From NCBI RefSeq assembly GCF_023715785.1, contig NZ_JAMBOX010000004.1, positions 226,956-290,955 on the forward strand: a stretch of 64,000 nucleotides of DNA, read 5' to 3'. Positions 37,155 through 46,774 of this stretch are shown here, piece after piece; the stretch's first letter is position 1; every line of letters starts with the position of its first letter. The stretch comes from Neobacillus niacini. GTDB taxonomy: Bacteria; Bacillota; Bacilli; Bacillales; Cytobacillaceae. Under the pieces are notes generated by a model that saw nothing but the letters and a program-made list of their open reading frames with translations, ran no database searches and was not told where the DNA came from. A program made the position numbers and the translations under genes.

Positions 37155-37171
37155 ATTCTCTTGGCACTACA

Positions 37172-38317
37172 TTATTTTTTCGCAAGGGCTTTTGGCACAT
37201 ATAGGACTTGGCCTTCATAAACATCCTGATTCAAATCAAGATTGTTAACACGGAGCAGGTTTTGAACAGACACATCATACCGCTCGGCAAGGCTTTCGAC
37301 CGTATCGCCCTTTTGGACAATGCATACCTTTAAAACGGATTGGGATGAGCCTTCATCTTTTCGGGCAAAAAACTCTGTCAGCGTCATGGATTTCTTTTTT
37401 CCGCCAAACAATTTCTTCTTTTTCTTATGTTCCACTTCTGGTGAAGATGATGATGAGCTTTCTTCATATTCCACATCAACTGTTTCCAGTTTAACCTCGA
37501 CTTCCTCCTCCACCTCTACTTTAACAGCCTTATGCTCCTCGCTTCTTTCCTGATAACCCCATGCTGGCTGATTGGCTTCAGCATTATACTCCTGGAATTG
37601 CCAAGGCTGTGGGTTGGCAGGCTGGTCGCTTTCCTGGAACTGCCACGACTGGGGCTGGTAAGTATCTTCTTCATCCTCAGGTGGTTGATAGTTGAACGTT
37701 GGGAACTTAGGAAACGATTCTGCCTTTGGCTGCTCTTCCTCTTCTTTTCTAGCTTCAGTTTCAAACAAGAAGTTAGGCTGGTAATTGCTTTGGAACTCTG
37801 CCGGATTTACCGAAATTTCCTCAGGCTCTCCTTCTTCATTTGAGCGGTGGACCAACTCAAGTTCCGGTTCCGGTTCTTGCTGCTTATCTGGCCCGTATAA
37901 TCCGCTAATCGTCAGTTCAGCGGAAAGCTTTAAGCAGCTGCGCTCAGGGAAGGAATAATCAAACGATTCCACGAGAACATCAATATCATAAACACTTTGA
38001 ATTCGATTGTTCGGAATCGTGATATCAACTGGGAATCGATGTGAAAATTCACACGTCCCCTCCTCACGTTCGGCAACTCTCTCCACAAATTTTTGCGATG
38101 CTACCCCTTCACCTTGATGGTCATTTTCGTCCTGTAGGCTTTTGTATTCGCCCGATAGGTCCAGCGAACCGCGTATAGTGACGTACTGATCGTTTTCCTG
38201 GATGGTAATATCGGGGTCTAGGGAAATGGAGATAAGCTCCTCGACTTCCTGTCCTTTTCTAAACCACAACGACTCCTCCACGGAAAATCTAAGGTACGAT
38301 TGATTCTCCTGGGACAA
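37172..38317 (-). CDS. spoVID: Spore coat assembly protein SpoVID
   Basis: A 381-residue morphogenetic protein required for coat encasement around the forespore. The N-terminal beta domain is about residues 1-150 (SYLRFSVEESLWFRKGQEV, YVTIRGSLDLSGEY). A long acidic, Gln/Pro/Trp-rich middle carries short repeats (QPWQFQE, QSWQFQE, PAWGYQE, about 215-265). A basic KKKKKLFGGKKKS patch comes next, and a C-terminal LysM domain at about 330-378 (VCIVQKGDTVESLAERYDVS). B. subtilis SpoVID is larger, mainly through the middle region. Confidence 0.95.
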   Translation of the reverse strand: MSQENQSYLRFSVEESLWFRKGQEVEELISISLDPDITIQENDQYVTIRGSLDLSGEYKSLQDENDHQGEGVASQKFVERVAEREEGTCEFSHRFPVDITIPNNRIQSVYDIDVLVESFDYSFPERSCLKLSAELTISGLYGPDKQQEPEPELELVHRSNEEGEPEEISVNPAEFQSNYQPNFLFETEARKEEEEQPKAESFPKFPTFNYQPPEDEEDTYQPQSWQFQESDQPANPQPWQFQEYNAEANQPAWGYQERSEEHKAVKVEVEEEVEVKLETVDVEYEESSSSSSPEVEHKKKKKLFGGKKKSMTLTEFFARKDEGSSQSVLKVCIVQKGDTVESLAERYDVSVQNLLRVNNLDLNQDVYEGQVLYVPKALAKK

Positions 38318-38411
38318 AGCGACTCCTCCTTTCGTTTCCTTTACGCAAAATCACTATGTCACTTACACTTTATGAAACCATTTTTTTATTTATGATAAAA
38401 AAGCGAGATTC

Positions 38412-38447
38412 TATGAAAAAGAAAAAGCCCCTCTAGTATGAGGAGCT
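38412..38447 (-). terminator. Orphan terminator upstream of spoVID
   Basis: On the minus strand AGCTCCTC (38447-38440) pairs with GAGGGGCT (38433-38426), followed by TTTTCTTTTT. The hemL terminator already lies 290 bp upstream, so this one has no assigned transcript. The 38318-38800 gap (483 bp) otherwise holds the repeat cluster at 38531-38713 and the hemL terminator. Confidence 0.75.
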
Positions 38448-38530
38448 GGTTCCATTACAATGTAACGAACAATTAAAACTTACTCCACTAAGATGGCTTG
38501 TCCCTTACCGGGTAACCAGTAAAGAAAAAT

Positions 38531-38713
38531 AACCGGAGATTTTCCGGTTATATCCAGTATGGAGCTCATTTCGGGGAAAATAAGCGGAGGTTTTCCGACT
38601 ATGCAAAGAAAAATACCCCATTTTCACGTTTTTCGAGTCAATAGGCGGAATCTCTCCGTTTATTTAAGCCTTTTTTAATAGAAATTACCAATTAAGCGGA
38701 ATTCCTCCGTCTA
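38531..38713. repeat. Four spaced GCGGA...TCCG small palindromes between spoVID and hemL
   Basis: CCGGAGATTTTCCGG starts at 38533, GCGGAGGTTTTCCG at 38584, GCGGAATCTCTCCG at 38645 and GCGGAATTCCTCCG at 38696. Each is flanked by TAA or TAT on both sides. Spacing is 51, 61 and 51 bp. Confidence 0.8.
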
Positions 38714-38733
38714 TTTATCAGCTGGGCTGCTTA

Positions 38734-38786
38734 TAAAAACTCAAGGGGACATCCCCGGCCATAATGAAACCAGTGATGTCCCCTTG
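38734..38786 (-). terminator. Terminator of the hem operon
   Basis: Twelve-base arms CAAGGGGACATC (38742-38753) and GATGTCCCCTTG (38775-38786) are followed on the minus strand by AGTTTTTATAA. Confidence 0.88.
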
Positions 38787-38800
38787 ACAAATGAATTCCT

Positions 38801-40087
38801 TTATTTAAGCTTTGAAAAAGCAACCTCAACTGCTCCAATTGTCTTTACAATATCCTCGTCTGAGTGCTCGGTGGAGAGGAATAATCCCTCAAATTGAGAT
38901 GGCGGCAGGAACACGCCTTGGTCAGCCATTTGACGGTAATACTCAGCAAAGAACTCCAAATTTGATGTCTTCGCTGTTTCATAGTTGATGACATTTTCCT
39001 TGGTAAAGAAGAAACCAATCATTGAACCAGCACGGTTAAAGGTAACCGGTACATCATATTTCTCCGCAGCAGCCTTGATGCCTTTTTCAAGCATGTCGCC
39101 TTTGCGGATAAACTCATTGTAATGCTCAGGTGTTAATTGGCTTAAGGTTTCATAACCTGCCGTCATCGCAAGCGGATTCCCTGATAGTGTACCAGCTTGG
39201 TAAATCGGTCCGCTTGGCGCAATACGTTCCATGATTTCTGCACGGCCGCCGTATGCACCTACTGGAAGCCCGCCGCCGATTACTTTTCCTAAACAGGTCA
39301 GATCAGGTGTGATACCAAAATGGCCTTGAGCACAATTATAACCGACGCGGAAGCCGGTCATTACTTCATCAAAAATAAGCAATGCGCCATATTCGGTGGT
39401 AATGTCACGCAGTCCTTGGAGGAATCCTGGCAGCGGTGGAACAAGTCCCATGTTGCCGGCAACCGGTTCAACAATAATACAAGCGATATCATCGCCAAAT
39501 TGTTCAAATGCGAATTTTACCCCTTCAAGGTCATTATATTGCACTGTAATGGTATTTGCAGCAACGCCTTCAGGCACACCAGGGCTGTCAGGCAAGCCAA
39601 GTGTGGCAACGCCGGAACCTGCTTTAATTAACAAGGAATCACCATGGCCGTGGTAGCAACCTTCAAATTTTAAAATCTTGTTTCGGCCGGTGTAGCCGCG
39701 CGCCAGACGCAGCGCACTCATGGTTGCCTCTGTTCCCGAGTTAACCATTCTGATAATTTCAATTGAAGGTACGCGGTCTTGCACAAGCTTGGCCAGTTTA
39801 TTTTCTAGCAAGGACGGTGCCCCGAAGCTGGTCCCTGATTCAGCTGTTTTTTTCAACGCTTCGACAACCTGATCATTGGCGTGACCAAGAATCAGCGGCC
39901 CCCAAGACAATACGTAGTCAATATATTCATTGCCGTCGATATCGTAAATTTTTGAGCCTTTTCCACGTTCCATGAAAATTGGATCCATGTTAACGGACTT
40001 AAAGGCACGCACTGGGCTATTTACACCGCCTGGCATTAATGTTTGGGCTTCTTTAAATGCTTCAATCGATTTTGTATATGAACGCAT
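38801..40087 (-). CDS. hemL: Glutamate-1-semialdehyde 2,1-aminomutase
   Basis: A 428-residue PLP enzyme making 5-aminolevulinate, the second C5-pathway step. [12 protein letters not shown] opens the protein. [20 protein letters not shown] binds the cofactor phosphate, [14 protein letters not shown] contains the PLP aspartate, and [17 protein letters not shown] carries the Schiff-base lysine. Last gene of hemAXCD-B-L, 24 bp after hemB. Confidence 0.97.
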   Translation of the reverse strand: MRSYTKSIEAFKEAQTLMPGGVNSPVRAFKSVNMDPIFMERGKGSKIYDIDGNEYIDYVLSWGPLILGHANDQVVEALKKTAESGTSFGAPSLLENKLAKLVQDRVPSIEIIRMVNSGTEATMSALRLARGYTGRNKILKFEGCYHGHGDSLLIKAGSGVATLGLPDSPGVPEGVAANTITVQYNDLEGVKFAFEQFGDDIACIIVEPVAGNMGLVPPLPGFLQGLRDITTEYGALLIFDEVMTGFRVGYNCAQGHFGITPDLTCLGKVIGGGLPVGAYGGRAEIMERIAPSGPIYQAGTLSGNPLAMTAGYETLSQLTPEHYNEFIRKGDMLEKGIKAAAEKYDVPVTFNRAGSMIGFFFTKENVINYETAKTSNLEFFAEYYRQMADQGVFLPPSQFEGLFLSTEHSDEDIVKTIGAVEVAFSKLK

Positions 40088-40111
40088 CTTTTTCCCTCAT
40101 TTCGAAAAATA

Positions 40112-41092
40112 TTATTGCTCTTCCTTCAACCAGCGAATAGCATCTTTTGCATGATACGTGATGATTAAGTCAGCTCCGGCGCGCTTCATGCCAAGTAACA
40201 GTTCAAGAACAGTAGCTCGTTCGTCCAACCAGCCGTTTTGCGCTGCCGCTTTAATCATGGCATATTCTCCACTCACGTTGTATACAACAACCGGTAAATT
40301 GAAGTTATTTTTAACATCACGAACAATATCAAGGTATGGCAAACCAGGCTTCACGATTAAGAAATCTGCTCCTTCGGCCACATCAGACTCTGCTTCACGG
40401 AACGCTTCCATGCGGTTAGCAGGGTCCATTTGATAGGTTTTGCGGTCGCCAAATTTCGGTGCACCCTCAGCCGCTTCGCGGAATGGACCGTAGAAGGCTG
40501 AAGCGTATTTAACAGCATAGGACATGACAGGGATTTCGGTAAAACCAGCTTCATCAAGCCCCGCGCGAATGGCTGCAACAAAGCCGTCCATCATGTTGGA
40601 TGGGGCGATAATGTCAGCTCCTGCTTTTGCTTGACTGATGGCAGTTCTAACAAGCAAATCAAGTGACTGATCGTTGAGAATCTTCTCCCCTTCGACAACA
40701 CCGCAATGGCCGTGGCTTGTAAACTCACACAAGCAAGTATCGGCTACGACAAGGATGTCAGGGAAGTGTTGTTTAATATAGCGTGTGGCTTCTTGGACAA
40801 TACCATGATCATGGTACGCCTGCCCGCCGCATTCGTCCTTCGTTTCCGGAATGCCGAACAATAATACCGCCTTAATTCCATGCGCTGCGATATCTTCCAT
40901 TTCCGCATGGAGGTGATCGAGCGAAACTTGGTAAACACCTGGCATCGAGGATACCTCTCTGCGGATGTCGCTGCCTTCGTATATAAATAACGGGTAAATG
41001 AAATCCTCAGCTTTGAGGTGGTTTTCTCTGACTAACGCACGCATACTTGCACTTGAGCGCAGGCGGCGGTGACGTGAAAATTGCAAATCCAT
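40112..41092 (-). CDS. hemB: Porphobilinogen synthase (delta-aminolevulinate dehydratase)
   Basis: A 326-residue enzyme condensing two 5-aminolevulinates. The zinc-binding cysteines appear in [14 protein letters not shown]. The Schiff-base lysines are in [18 protein letters not shown] and [13 protein letters not shown]. The start is ATG 41090-41092, eight bases after GGAGG; the longer frame starts at a TTG inside that ribosome binding site. Unusually, an intergenic region of 447 bp full of 21-bp repeats separates it from hemD. Confidence 0.97.
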   Translation of the reverse strand: MDLQFSRHRRLRSSASMRALVRENHLKAEDFIYPLFIYEGSDIRREVSSMPGVYQVSLDHLHAEMEDIAAHGIKAVLLFGIPETKDECGGQAYHDHGIVQEATRYIKQHFPDILVVADTCLCEFTSHGHCGVVEGEKILNDQSLDLLVRTAISQAKAGADIIAPSNMMDGFVAAIRAGLDEAGFTEIPVMSYAVKYASAFYGPFREAAEGAPKFGDRKTYQMDPANRMEAFREAESDVAEGADFLIVKPGLPYLDIVRDVKNNFNLPVVVYNVSGEYAMIKAAAQNGWLDERATVLELLLGMKRAGADLIITYHAKDAIRWLKEEQ

Positions 41093-41140
41093 ATGTAAAA
41101 CCTCCAAAATTAGTTTGAAACTCGTGACACATTGTGTGTT

Positions 41141-41520
41141 ACTCTCGGATGAGGTTTGATTACTCTCGTTTGGTACGGTTACTGTCGGATAACACTCGTT
41201 AACTGTGGCAATCCACTTTTACTTGCGGATAACGCCACCCAACTTGCGGATAGCGTCACCCAATTTGCGGATAGCGCCACCCAATTTGCGGATAACGCAA
41301 CTCAACTTGCGGAAGCCAGTTCAACTTGCGGATAGCACAACTCAACTTGCGGATAACGCCACCCAATTTGCGGATAACGCAACTCAACTTGCGGATAGCT
41401 CATTCCAACTTGCAGAAGCCAGTTCAACTTGCGGATAACGCCACCCAACTTGCGGTTAGCGCCTTCCAACTTGCGGATAGCGCAACTCAACTTGCGGATA
41501 ACGCCACCCAACTTGCGCTA
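41141..41520. repeat. Long 21-bp tandem repeat array inside the hem operon
   Basis: The core TTGCGG (ATAAC or ATAGC following) recurs from 41223 to 41513 at 41223, 41244, 41265, 41286, 41307, 41326, 41347, 41368, 41389, 41410, 41429, 41450, 41471, 41492 and 41513. Steps are 21 bp, apart from two 19-bp steps where a GGAAGCCAGTT or AGAAGCCAGTT variant occurs. Degenerate units (ACTCTCGGAT, ACTGTCGGATAAC, ACTGTGGCAA) extend it left to 41141. The unit is AACTTGCGGATAACGC plus five bases. It fills most of 41093-41539; no gene is present there. Confidence 0.95.
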
Positions 41521-41539
41521 GCCATCTATCTATATAAAC

Positions 41540-42313
41540 TCACCCTTTTTCAAGATAAGCAATCGTACTCTTAATCATTTCCTCAACTGTATACTCTACT
41601 GGAGCGGCATGCACCGGCAGTCCGTATTCACGAAGCCTATTTTCAGTAATTGGCCCAATGCAGCCGATGATGCACGGCTCTAGTCGGGTTTCCAATCCGT
41701 TTGCCGAAACTACCTCCATAAAATGGTCAACGGTTGACGGGCTGGTAAACGTTAAAATATCGAGCTCCCCGCCGCCAAGCATGCCCACAAGCTTCGCCCG
41801 GCTCTCTTCCGGCATGTAGGTTTCATAAATGACCACTTCATCGACGATAGCTCCAGCCTCCGTCAAGGAATCAGCGATATACTCCCGGGCGAGATTTCCT
41901 TTTGGAATTAAAACTCGGGACCCGGGACTCACAATAGGCAAGAACTCCTCAACAAACACCTCAGCCACATAGGCGGAAGGAACGAAGTCAACCGGAAACC
42001 CGCGCTCGTTCAAAACCTTCGCCGTCTTTTTCCCAATGACGCCGATTTTAGGAAAATCCGGCCCGACTACTCCAAGAAAGGAAAAGAACGTCTCCACCGT
42101 AACATTGCTGGTAAAAATAATCCAATCATATGTACCCAGCTTCTCCAAACACTCGGAGAGGCGCTGGTTTTTTTGAATCGGCCGGAATGCAATCAGAGGA
42201 ATTTCCACCGGAATCCCTCCATACTTTGCGACAAGCCGGGAGAAAGAGGCTGCTTGGCCTTTGCCTCGTGGCACAAGCACCTTTTTATCAAGAAGAGGCG
42301 GTGATTTAAGCAT
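41540..42313 (-). CDS. hemD: Uroporphyrinogen-III synthase
   Basis: A 257-residue HemD, which closes and inverts ring D of hydroxymethylbilane. Family features are weakly conserved but visible: [11 protein letters not shown] at the start, [26 protein letters not shown] and [13 protein letters not shown]. The ATG at 42311-42313 overlaps the hemC stop by 8 bp (coupled translation); the longer frame, starting 30 bp further upstream inside hemC, is unlikely. The gene ends right beside the repeat array. Confidence 0.94.
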   Translation of the reverse strand: MLKSPPLLDKKVLVPRGKGQAASFSRLVAKYGGIPVEIPLIAFRPIQKNQRLSECLEKLGTYDWIIFTSNVTVETFFSFLGVVGPDFPKIGVIGKKTAKVLNERGFPVDFVPSAYVAEVFVEEFLPIVSPGSRVLIPKGNLAREYIADSLTEAGAIVDEVVIYETYMPEESRAKLVGMLGGGELDILTFTSPSTVDHFMEVVSANGLETRLEPCIIGCIGPITENRLREYGLPVHAAPVEYTVEEMIKSTIAYLEKG

Positions 42314-43244
42314 GATCTTCAAGCTCCAGCTTGACACGATCAATCAGATCCTTCGCTCCTTTTTCAATCAATAAATCTGCGGCTTTGATACCAAGCTCTT
42401 CAGGATTTTGCCCGCGAAGCTCTTCACGGTAGATTTCTGTTCCTTCAGGTCTTGCCACCAATACATTCAAGACAATCTCATCGTTATCTTCCGCATAGGC
42501 AAAGCCCGCAATCGGCACCTGGCACCCGCCCTCCATTTTTTGCAGGAAGGCACGTTCTGCGCGAACGGCACGTTCTGTTTTCTTGCAGGTGAATTTTTCA
42601 AACAGCTCAAGCAGTTCATGGTCATCTTCACGGCATTCAATCGATAAAGCCCCTTGGCCAACAGCTGGAATACAAATATCTGCATCCAAAAACTCCGTAA
42701 CAACATCACTAGCCCAGCCAAGTCGGGAAAGACCTGCCGCTGCCAAGATGATGGCGTCATATTCTTCGCCTTCCAGTTTGGCTAGTCTTGTATCCACATT
42801 ACCGCGGATCCATTTAATTTCTAAATCAGGACGTTTCGCCAACAATTGAGCGCTGCGGCGCAAACTGCTAGTGCCGATAATCGCACCAGGTTTTAAATCA
42901 GCCAATTTCACATGCCCCTTGGAAATCAAGGCATCACGGTGATCTTCACGGAACGGTACGCAGCCGATTGTAAGACCTTCCGGAAGTACGGCTGGCATGT
43001 CCTTCATGCTGTGAACCGCCATATCAATCTCTTTATCAAGCATGGCCTGCTCGATTTCTTTAACAAACAGTCCTTTGCCGCCGACCTTGGAAAGGGTGAC
43101 ATCCAATATTTTATCGCCTTTTGTGACGATTTCTTTTACCTCAAATTCAAAACGGGGATCCAGCTTTTTTAGCTGTTCAATCACCCAGTTTGTTTGTGTC
43201 AGCGCCAATTTGCTGCGTCTGGAACCTACGATAATTTTTCGCAT
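42306..43244 (-). CDS. hemC: Porphobilinogen deaminase (hydroxymethylbilane synthase)
   Basis: A 312-residue enzyme polymerising four porphobilinogens. [13 protein letters not shown] opens it, VHSMKDMP and [11 protein letters not shown] bind the chain, and Cys241 in [13 protein letters not shown] anchors the dipyrromethane cofactor. It lies between hemX and hemD. Confidence 0.97.
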   Translation of the reverse strand: MRKIIVGSRRSKLALTQTNWVIEQLKKLDPRFEFEVKEIVTKGDKILDVTLSKVGGKGLFVKEIEQAMLDKEIDMAVHSMKDMPAVLPEGLTIGCVPFREDHRDALISKGHVKLADLKPGAIIGTSSLRRSAQLLAKRPDLEIKWIRGNVDTRLAKLEGEEYDAIILAAAGLSRLGWASDVVTEFLDADICIPAVGQGALSIECREDDHELLELFEKFTCKKTERAVRAERAFLQKMEGGCQVPIAGFAYAEDNDEIVLNVLVARPEGTEIYREELRGQNPEELGIKAADLLIEKGAKDLIDRVKLELEDHA

Positions 43245-43253
43245 GACTGCCTC

Positions 43254-44087
43254 CTATGAGTACCAAATATGAAATGTTGATAATTGACCAAATAAGAAAA
43301 AGTTGATTAATACAATCAAAAATGATGCTGTATTCCAAATGGCGAGTTTTTTTCCTGACAGATTTCTCACTGTCCGTAAATATAAATAAATGCTGTAGGC
43401 TGTCAGCAGGATAAACGAACCAATAATTTTGATATCGTACCACGGCATTCCCGGGAGCTTTAAAAACGCCCACTGCAGGCCAAGAATTAAGCTCAATAGC
43501 AGCATCGGTACACCGACTACAGCAAGTATGTAAGACAGCCGTTCAAGTTTCTCCAAATCGGCAATCCTTAACAACCTTGGACCCCATTTTTTCCGTTTCA
43601 ATAAGTCATATTGGAACAGGTATAAAAGGGAAAAAACAAAGGAAAGTGAAAATGCCCCGTAGGACAAAATCGCCATTGTGATGTGAATTAACAAAAGCTC
43701 CGATATCAGCTGTTTGGCCATTACATGGGAATGAGTATCCATCGGTGCAAACGTATGAATCGCCATGACGGTAAAGCCAAGAATATTGGTAAAAAAGACG
43801 ATAAAATCTACCCGCAGCAAGTGATTTATTCCTATTGACAATGTTACTAATACCCAGGCATAAAAATAGAGTCCCTCAAAAATTGTCAGTACAGGGAATC
43901 TGCCCGTTTGTAACATATAGGAAATGAGAAAAACCGTCTGCAACACCCATACAAATGCAAGTAACCAGAAGGCAACTCGGTTTGCCTTCCGGTTATGGTG
44001 AATGAAGTCGAAAAAATATAACAACACACTGAAGGCGTAAAAAACAACTGTAAATTCATGTAGCCTTGTTATTAAATCATTGAACAT
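43254..44087 (-). CDS. hemX: HemX, CcsA-like membrane protein
   Basis: A 277-residue protein with about eight membrane segments and a CcsA/CcmF-like core including HITMAILSYGAFSLSFVFSL. In B. subtilis HemX lowers the cellular amount of HemA (glutamyl-tRNA reductase). It is placed directly after hemA as in B. subtilis. The lack of the full WWD motif of haem-handling CcsA proteins agrees with a HemX assignment. Confidence 0.93.
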   Translation of the reverse strand: MFNDLITRLHEFTVVFYAFSVLLYFFDFIHHNRKANRVAFWLLAFVWVLQTVFLISYMLQTGRFPVLTIFEGLYFYAWVLVTLSIGINHLLRVDFIVFFTNILGFTVMAIHTFAPMDTHSHVMAKQLISELLLIHITMAILSYGAFSLSFVFSLLYLFQYDLLKRKKWGPRLLRIADLEKLERLSYILAVVGVPMLLLSLILGLQWAFLKLPGMPWYDIKIIGSFILLTAYSIYLYLRTVRNLSGKKLAIWNTASFLIVLINFFLFGQLSTFHIWYS

Positions 44088-44105
44088 AACAGGGAGCCCC
44101 CTAGA

Positions 44106-45446
44106 TTAAAAGGAAGCTTGCGGTTGATGAACCGGTATTTTGTTAGTCGATTCAGCCGCTTTTACTTGATGTTCCTGTGCCAGCTCTTCAATGTTAAAAA
44201 TCTTCATAAACAAATCCATCGCCTGTTCGGCATCTGGTCTTGCAGCGATTTCTTTTGCTTGCAAGATTGGGTCCTTTAACAGCTGGTTAATGATACTCTT
44301 CGTATGCTTATTTAAAACTTTCTTATCACGATCTGTTAGATTCGGCAGCTTGCGTTCCAAACTGACCATTGTTTCAGCCTGGATTGCCAATGCTTTTTCC
44401 CTTAGCGCCGAAATAACAGGAATAACCCCAAGCATGCCGAGCCATTGTTTGAAGTCGACAACTTCCTTTTCAATCATGAGCATGATCTTTTCGGCAGCCT
44501 TCTTGCGTTCCTGGAGGTTTGCCTCGACAATGCCTTCCAAATCATCAATGTCATATAAGAAGACATTTTCCAAATCGGCAATTCTTGGGTCGAGGTCACG
44601 GGGCACGGCGATATCGACCATAAACAACGGCTTGCCTTTCCGCTGTTTTTCAACTTTCGCTATCGTTTCTTTCGTGATCACGAAGTCCTTTGCTCCTGTG
44701 GAACTGATGAGAATATCTGCATCGACGAGGGCTTGGTTCAATTCTTCAATCGTTCTTGCCTCACCATTAAAGCGGCCGGCAAGGTGTTTTGCTTTATCAT
44801 ATGTCCGGTTAATAACCGTGACTTTTTTAACCCCATTACCGTGCAAATTCTGAGCGGCCAGTTCACCCATTTTTCCTGCGCCAAAAATCAGCACATGCTT
44901 ATTGGCAAGAGAACCAAAGATTTTCTTGGCCAATTCTACAGCCGCATAGCTGACAGAAACGGCATTGGCGCCGATTTCTGTTTCCGAATGGCCTCGTTTT
45001 GCCACAGTGATGGCTTGCTTAAATAAGTGATTAAATACAGTGCCGGTGGTTTTTTGCTCTTGGGCAAGCATAAAGCTAGTTCGAACCTGTCCCAAAATTT
45101 GCGTTTCCCCGAGCACCATCGAATTTAAACCGCATGTAACATTAAATAAATGCCCTACAGCACCGTCATCTTCATATATGAAGAGAAATGGAGAAAATTC
45201 CGTTTGATCCATTCCAAACCATTCCGACAGAAATTCCTTAATATAATAACGGCCCGTATGCAATTGATCGACTACTGCGTAGATCTCCGTGCGATTGCAT
45301 GTTGATAAAATCACATTCTCCAAAATGCTTTTCTTGTTGTTGAGCTTTTTAATGGCATCCACAACATCGGTTTCACTAAAAGTCAGCCGTTCCCGGATTT
45401 CTACGGGGGCAGTTTTATAATTTAGACCGACCACGACAATATGCAT
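44106..45446 (-). CDS. hemA: Glutamyl-tRNA reductase
   Basis: A 446-residue first enzyme of the C5 haem pathway. The catalytic Cys50 is in [11 protein letters not shown], the substrate loop is [13 protein letters not shown], the NADPH-binding motif is IFGAGKMGE, and a C-terminal dimerisation domain is present. First gene of the hem operon; a TGATATAAT extended -10 lies about 50 bp upstream. Confidence 0.97.
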   Translation of the reverse strand: MHIVVVGLNYKTAPVEIRERLTFSETDVVDAIKKLNNKKSILENVILSTCNRTEIYAVVDQLHTGRYYIKEFLSEWFGMDQTEFSPFLFIYEDDGAVGHLFNVTCGLNSMVLGETQILGQVRTSFMLAQEQKTTGTVFNHLFKQAITVAKRGHSETEIGANAVSVSYAAVELAKKIFGSLANKHVLIFGAGKMGELAAQNLHGNGVKKVTVINRTYDKAKHLAGRFNGEARTIEELNQALVDADILISSTGAKDFVITKETIAKVEKQRKGKPLFMVDIAVPRDLDPRIADLENVFLYDIDDLEGIVEANLQERKKAAEKIMLMIEKEVVDFKQWLGMLGVIPVISALREKALAIQAETMVSLERKLPNLTDRDKKVLNKHTKSIINQLLKDPILQAKEIAARPDAEQAMDLFMKIFNIEELAQEHQVKAAESTNKIPVHQPQASF

Positions 45447-45490
45447 TTGTTAAGGACACCCCCAATATGATTACAGTATTAACTAGATTG

Positions 45491-45521
45491 ATTATATCAC
45501 GAACAATTTTCCGCCTATCAC
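45491..45521 (-). promoter_or_regulatory. hemA promoter with a 21-bp spaced direct repeat
   Basis: On the minus strand an extended -10 (TGATATAAT, 45499-45491) lies upstream of hemA. It overlaps one of two copies of TATCACGAA (plus-strand starts 45495 and 45516), which are 21 bp apart. I saw no clear PerR box, although the B. subtilis operon is PerR-controlled. The repeat may be an operator. Confidence 0.45.
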
Positions 45522-45662
45522 GAAAAATGTGAACATAAAACGACACTATATGTTATGATTAAGAAAATAAAAAGAGCGGTTTTTATAGAGAATACTTCCC
45601 TTTGTACAGTATCAAAAAAATAGACTTGATTCAAGTGAACCTTACTGGAAGTGGTGTTTATC

Positions 45663-46151
45663 ATGAAAAATCAACGAATTTTTCCCGGAATCATTTTAAT
45701 TGGATTTGGGGCCTACTTTTTATTGCAGCAAATGGGAATGACTATATTCGGTGAATTTTTCACCTGGCCAACCTTGCTGATGATTGTTGGGATTGCGTTT
45801 TTAGGCCAGGGTTATTCTGCTGGCGACTCGGAGGCGATCCTCCCGGGAGTTATTATGACCGGGTTTGGCCTTCATTTTCATTTGGTCGGCGACGTGAGTT
45901 TTTGGCCGAATAACCATATCGGCATGCTAATGCTAATCATTTCAATTGGCTTTTTTCTGCGGTTTCAAAAAACGAACTCAGGTTTATTTCAAGCCTTTTT
46001 ATTTCTGGTTATAGCGGTCTTGCAGCTGTTTTATGATAAAATTACTGGATATTTTGGATTATTACAAAATGGAATGAGCATTGTCTGGAAATTCTGGCCT
46101 GTCCTTTTCATTCTAGTTGGTATTTATTTTCTCTTAAAAAGGAAAAAATAA
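45663..46151 (+). CDS. Membrane protein with LiaF/YsxD-like transmembrane region
   Basis: A 162-residue protein with five to six hydrophobic segments. Repeated FPGIILIGFGAYFLLQQMG / ILPGVIMTGFGLHFHL / FWPVLFILVGIYFLLKR units resemble the N-terminal region of LiaF-type proteins. Its place between hemA and engB matches B. subtilis ysxD, an uncharacterised membrane protein. I start at ATG 45663, eight bases after GGAAGTGG. Confidence 0.8.
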   Translation: MKNQRIFPGIILIGFGAYFLLQQMGMTIFGEFFTWPTLLMIVGIAFLGQGYSAGDSEAILPGVIMTGFGLHFHLVGDVSFWPNNHIGMLMLIISIGFFLRFQKTNSGLFQAFLFLVIAVLQLFYDKITGYFGLLQNGMSIVWKFWPVLFILVGIYFLLKRKK

Positions 46152-46152
46152 T

Positions 46153-46191
46153 CAAAAAACCGCCTTGCACTCATGTGCTTGGCGGTTTTTG
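46153..46191. terminator. Bidirectional terminator, ysxD-like gene / engB
   Basis: AAAAACCGCC and GGCGGTTTTT arms with an inner GCAC/GTGC helix lie between convergent genes and have A- and T-runs on both sides. Confidence 0.92.
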
Positions 46192-46192
46192 T

Positions 46193-46774
46193 CTACATAT
46201 AACTCTCCAGTATCGCCCATGCCTTGTCTTTCCCCTCGCCCGTTTCCGATGAGAAAAGGACAATATGGTCACCTGGGTCAAGCTCTAATGATTCGCGGGT
46301 CACTTTCAAATGCTTCTGCCACTTGCCTTTTGGAATCTTATCTGCCTTGGTGGCAATCACGACACAGGGGATTTCATAATGCTTTAGAAAATCATACATC
46401 ATGATATCATCCTCTGTGGGCGGGTGGCGCAGGTCGACGATCAAAACCACGGCACGCAATTGCTCACGAGTCGTAAAATAGGTTTCAATCATCTTCCCCC
46501 AAGCCGCACGTTCGGTTTTTGAAACCTTCGCATAGCCATAGCCCGGAACATCAACAAAATGCAGCAGTTCATTAATCAGGTAAAAATTCAGTGTTTGTGT
46601 TTTTCCGGGCTTGGACGAAATTCTCGCCAAGCCTTTTCTATTTAGCATTTTATTTATAAATGAAGATTTTCCGACATTGGAACGGCCCGCAAGAGCAAAT
46701 TCCGGCAAATTGGATTCCGGATACTGTTCCGGTTTTACGGCACTGATGACAATCTCTGAACTCGTTACCTTCAT
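46193..46774 (-). CDS. ysxC: Ribosome biogenesis GTPase YsxC/EngB
   Basis: A 193-residue essential GTPase for late 50S assembly. G1 [10 protein letters not shown] is at 29-38, G3 DVPGYGYA is present, and G4 is ATKADK. The C-terminus is short, as in other Bacillus EngB. The start overlaps the lonA stop by 4 bp, so it is translated with lonA. Confidence 0.96.
   Translation of the reverse strand: MKVTSSEIVISAVKPEQYPESNLPEFALAGRSNVGKSSFINKMLNRKGLARISSKPGKTQTLNFYLINELLHFVDVPGYGYAKVSKTERAAWGKMIETYFTTREQLRAVVLIVDLRHPPTEDDIMMYDFLKHYEIPCVVIATKADKIPKGKWQKHLKVTRESLELDPGDHIVLFSSETGEGKDKAWAILESYM

Noticed and set aside
41205..41574. Several overlapping open frames on both strands with seven-residue repeats (for example IRKLEGA or NLRITPP types)
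   Set aside because: They are translations of the 21-bp DNA repeat (21 bp is seven codons), they occur in several frames at once and have no ribosome binding sites. The same applies to 51011-51290.
45447..45662. PerR box upstream of hemA
   Set aside because: The operon is PerR-regulated in B. subtilis, but no sequence close to TTATAATNATTATAA was visible; only the TATCACGAA pair was recorded.
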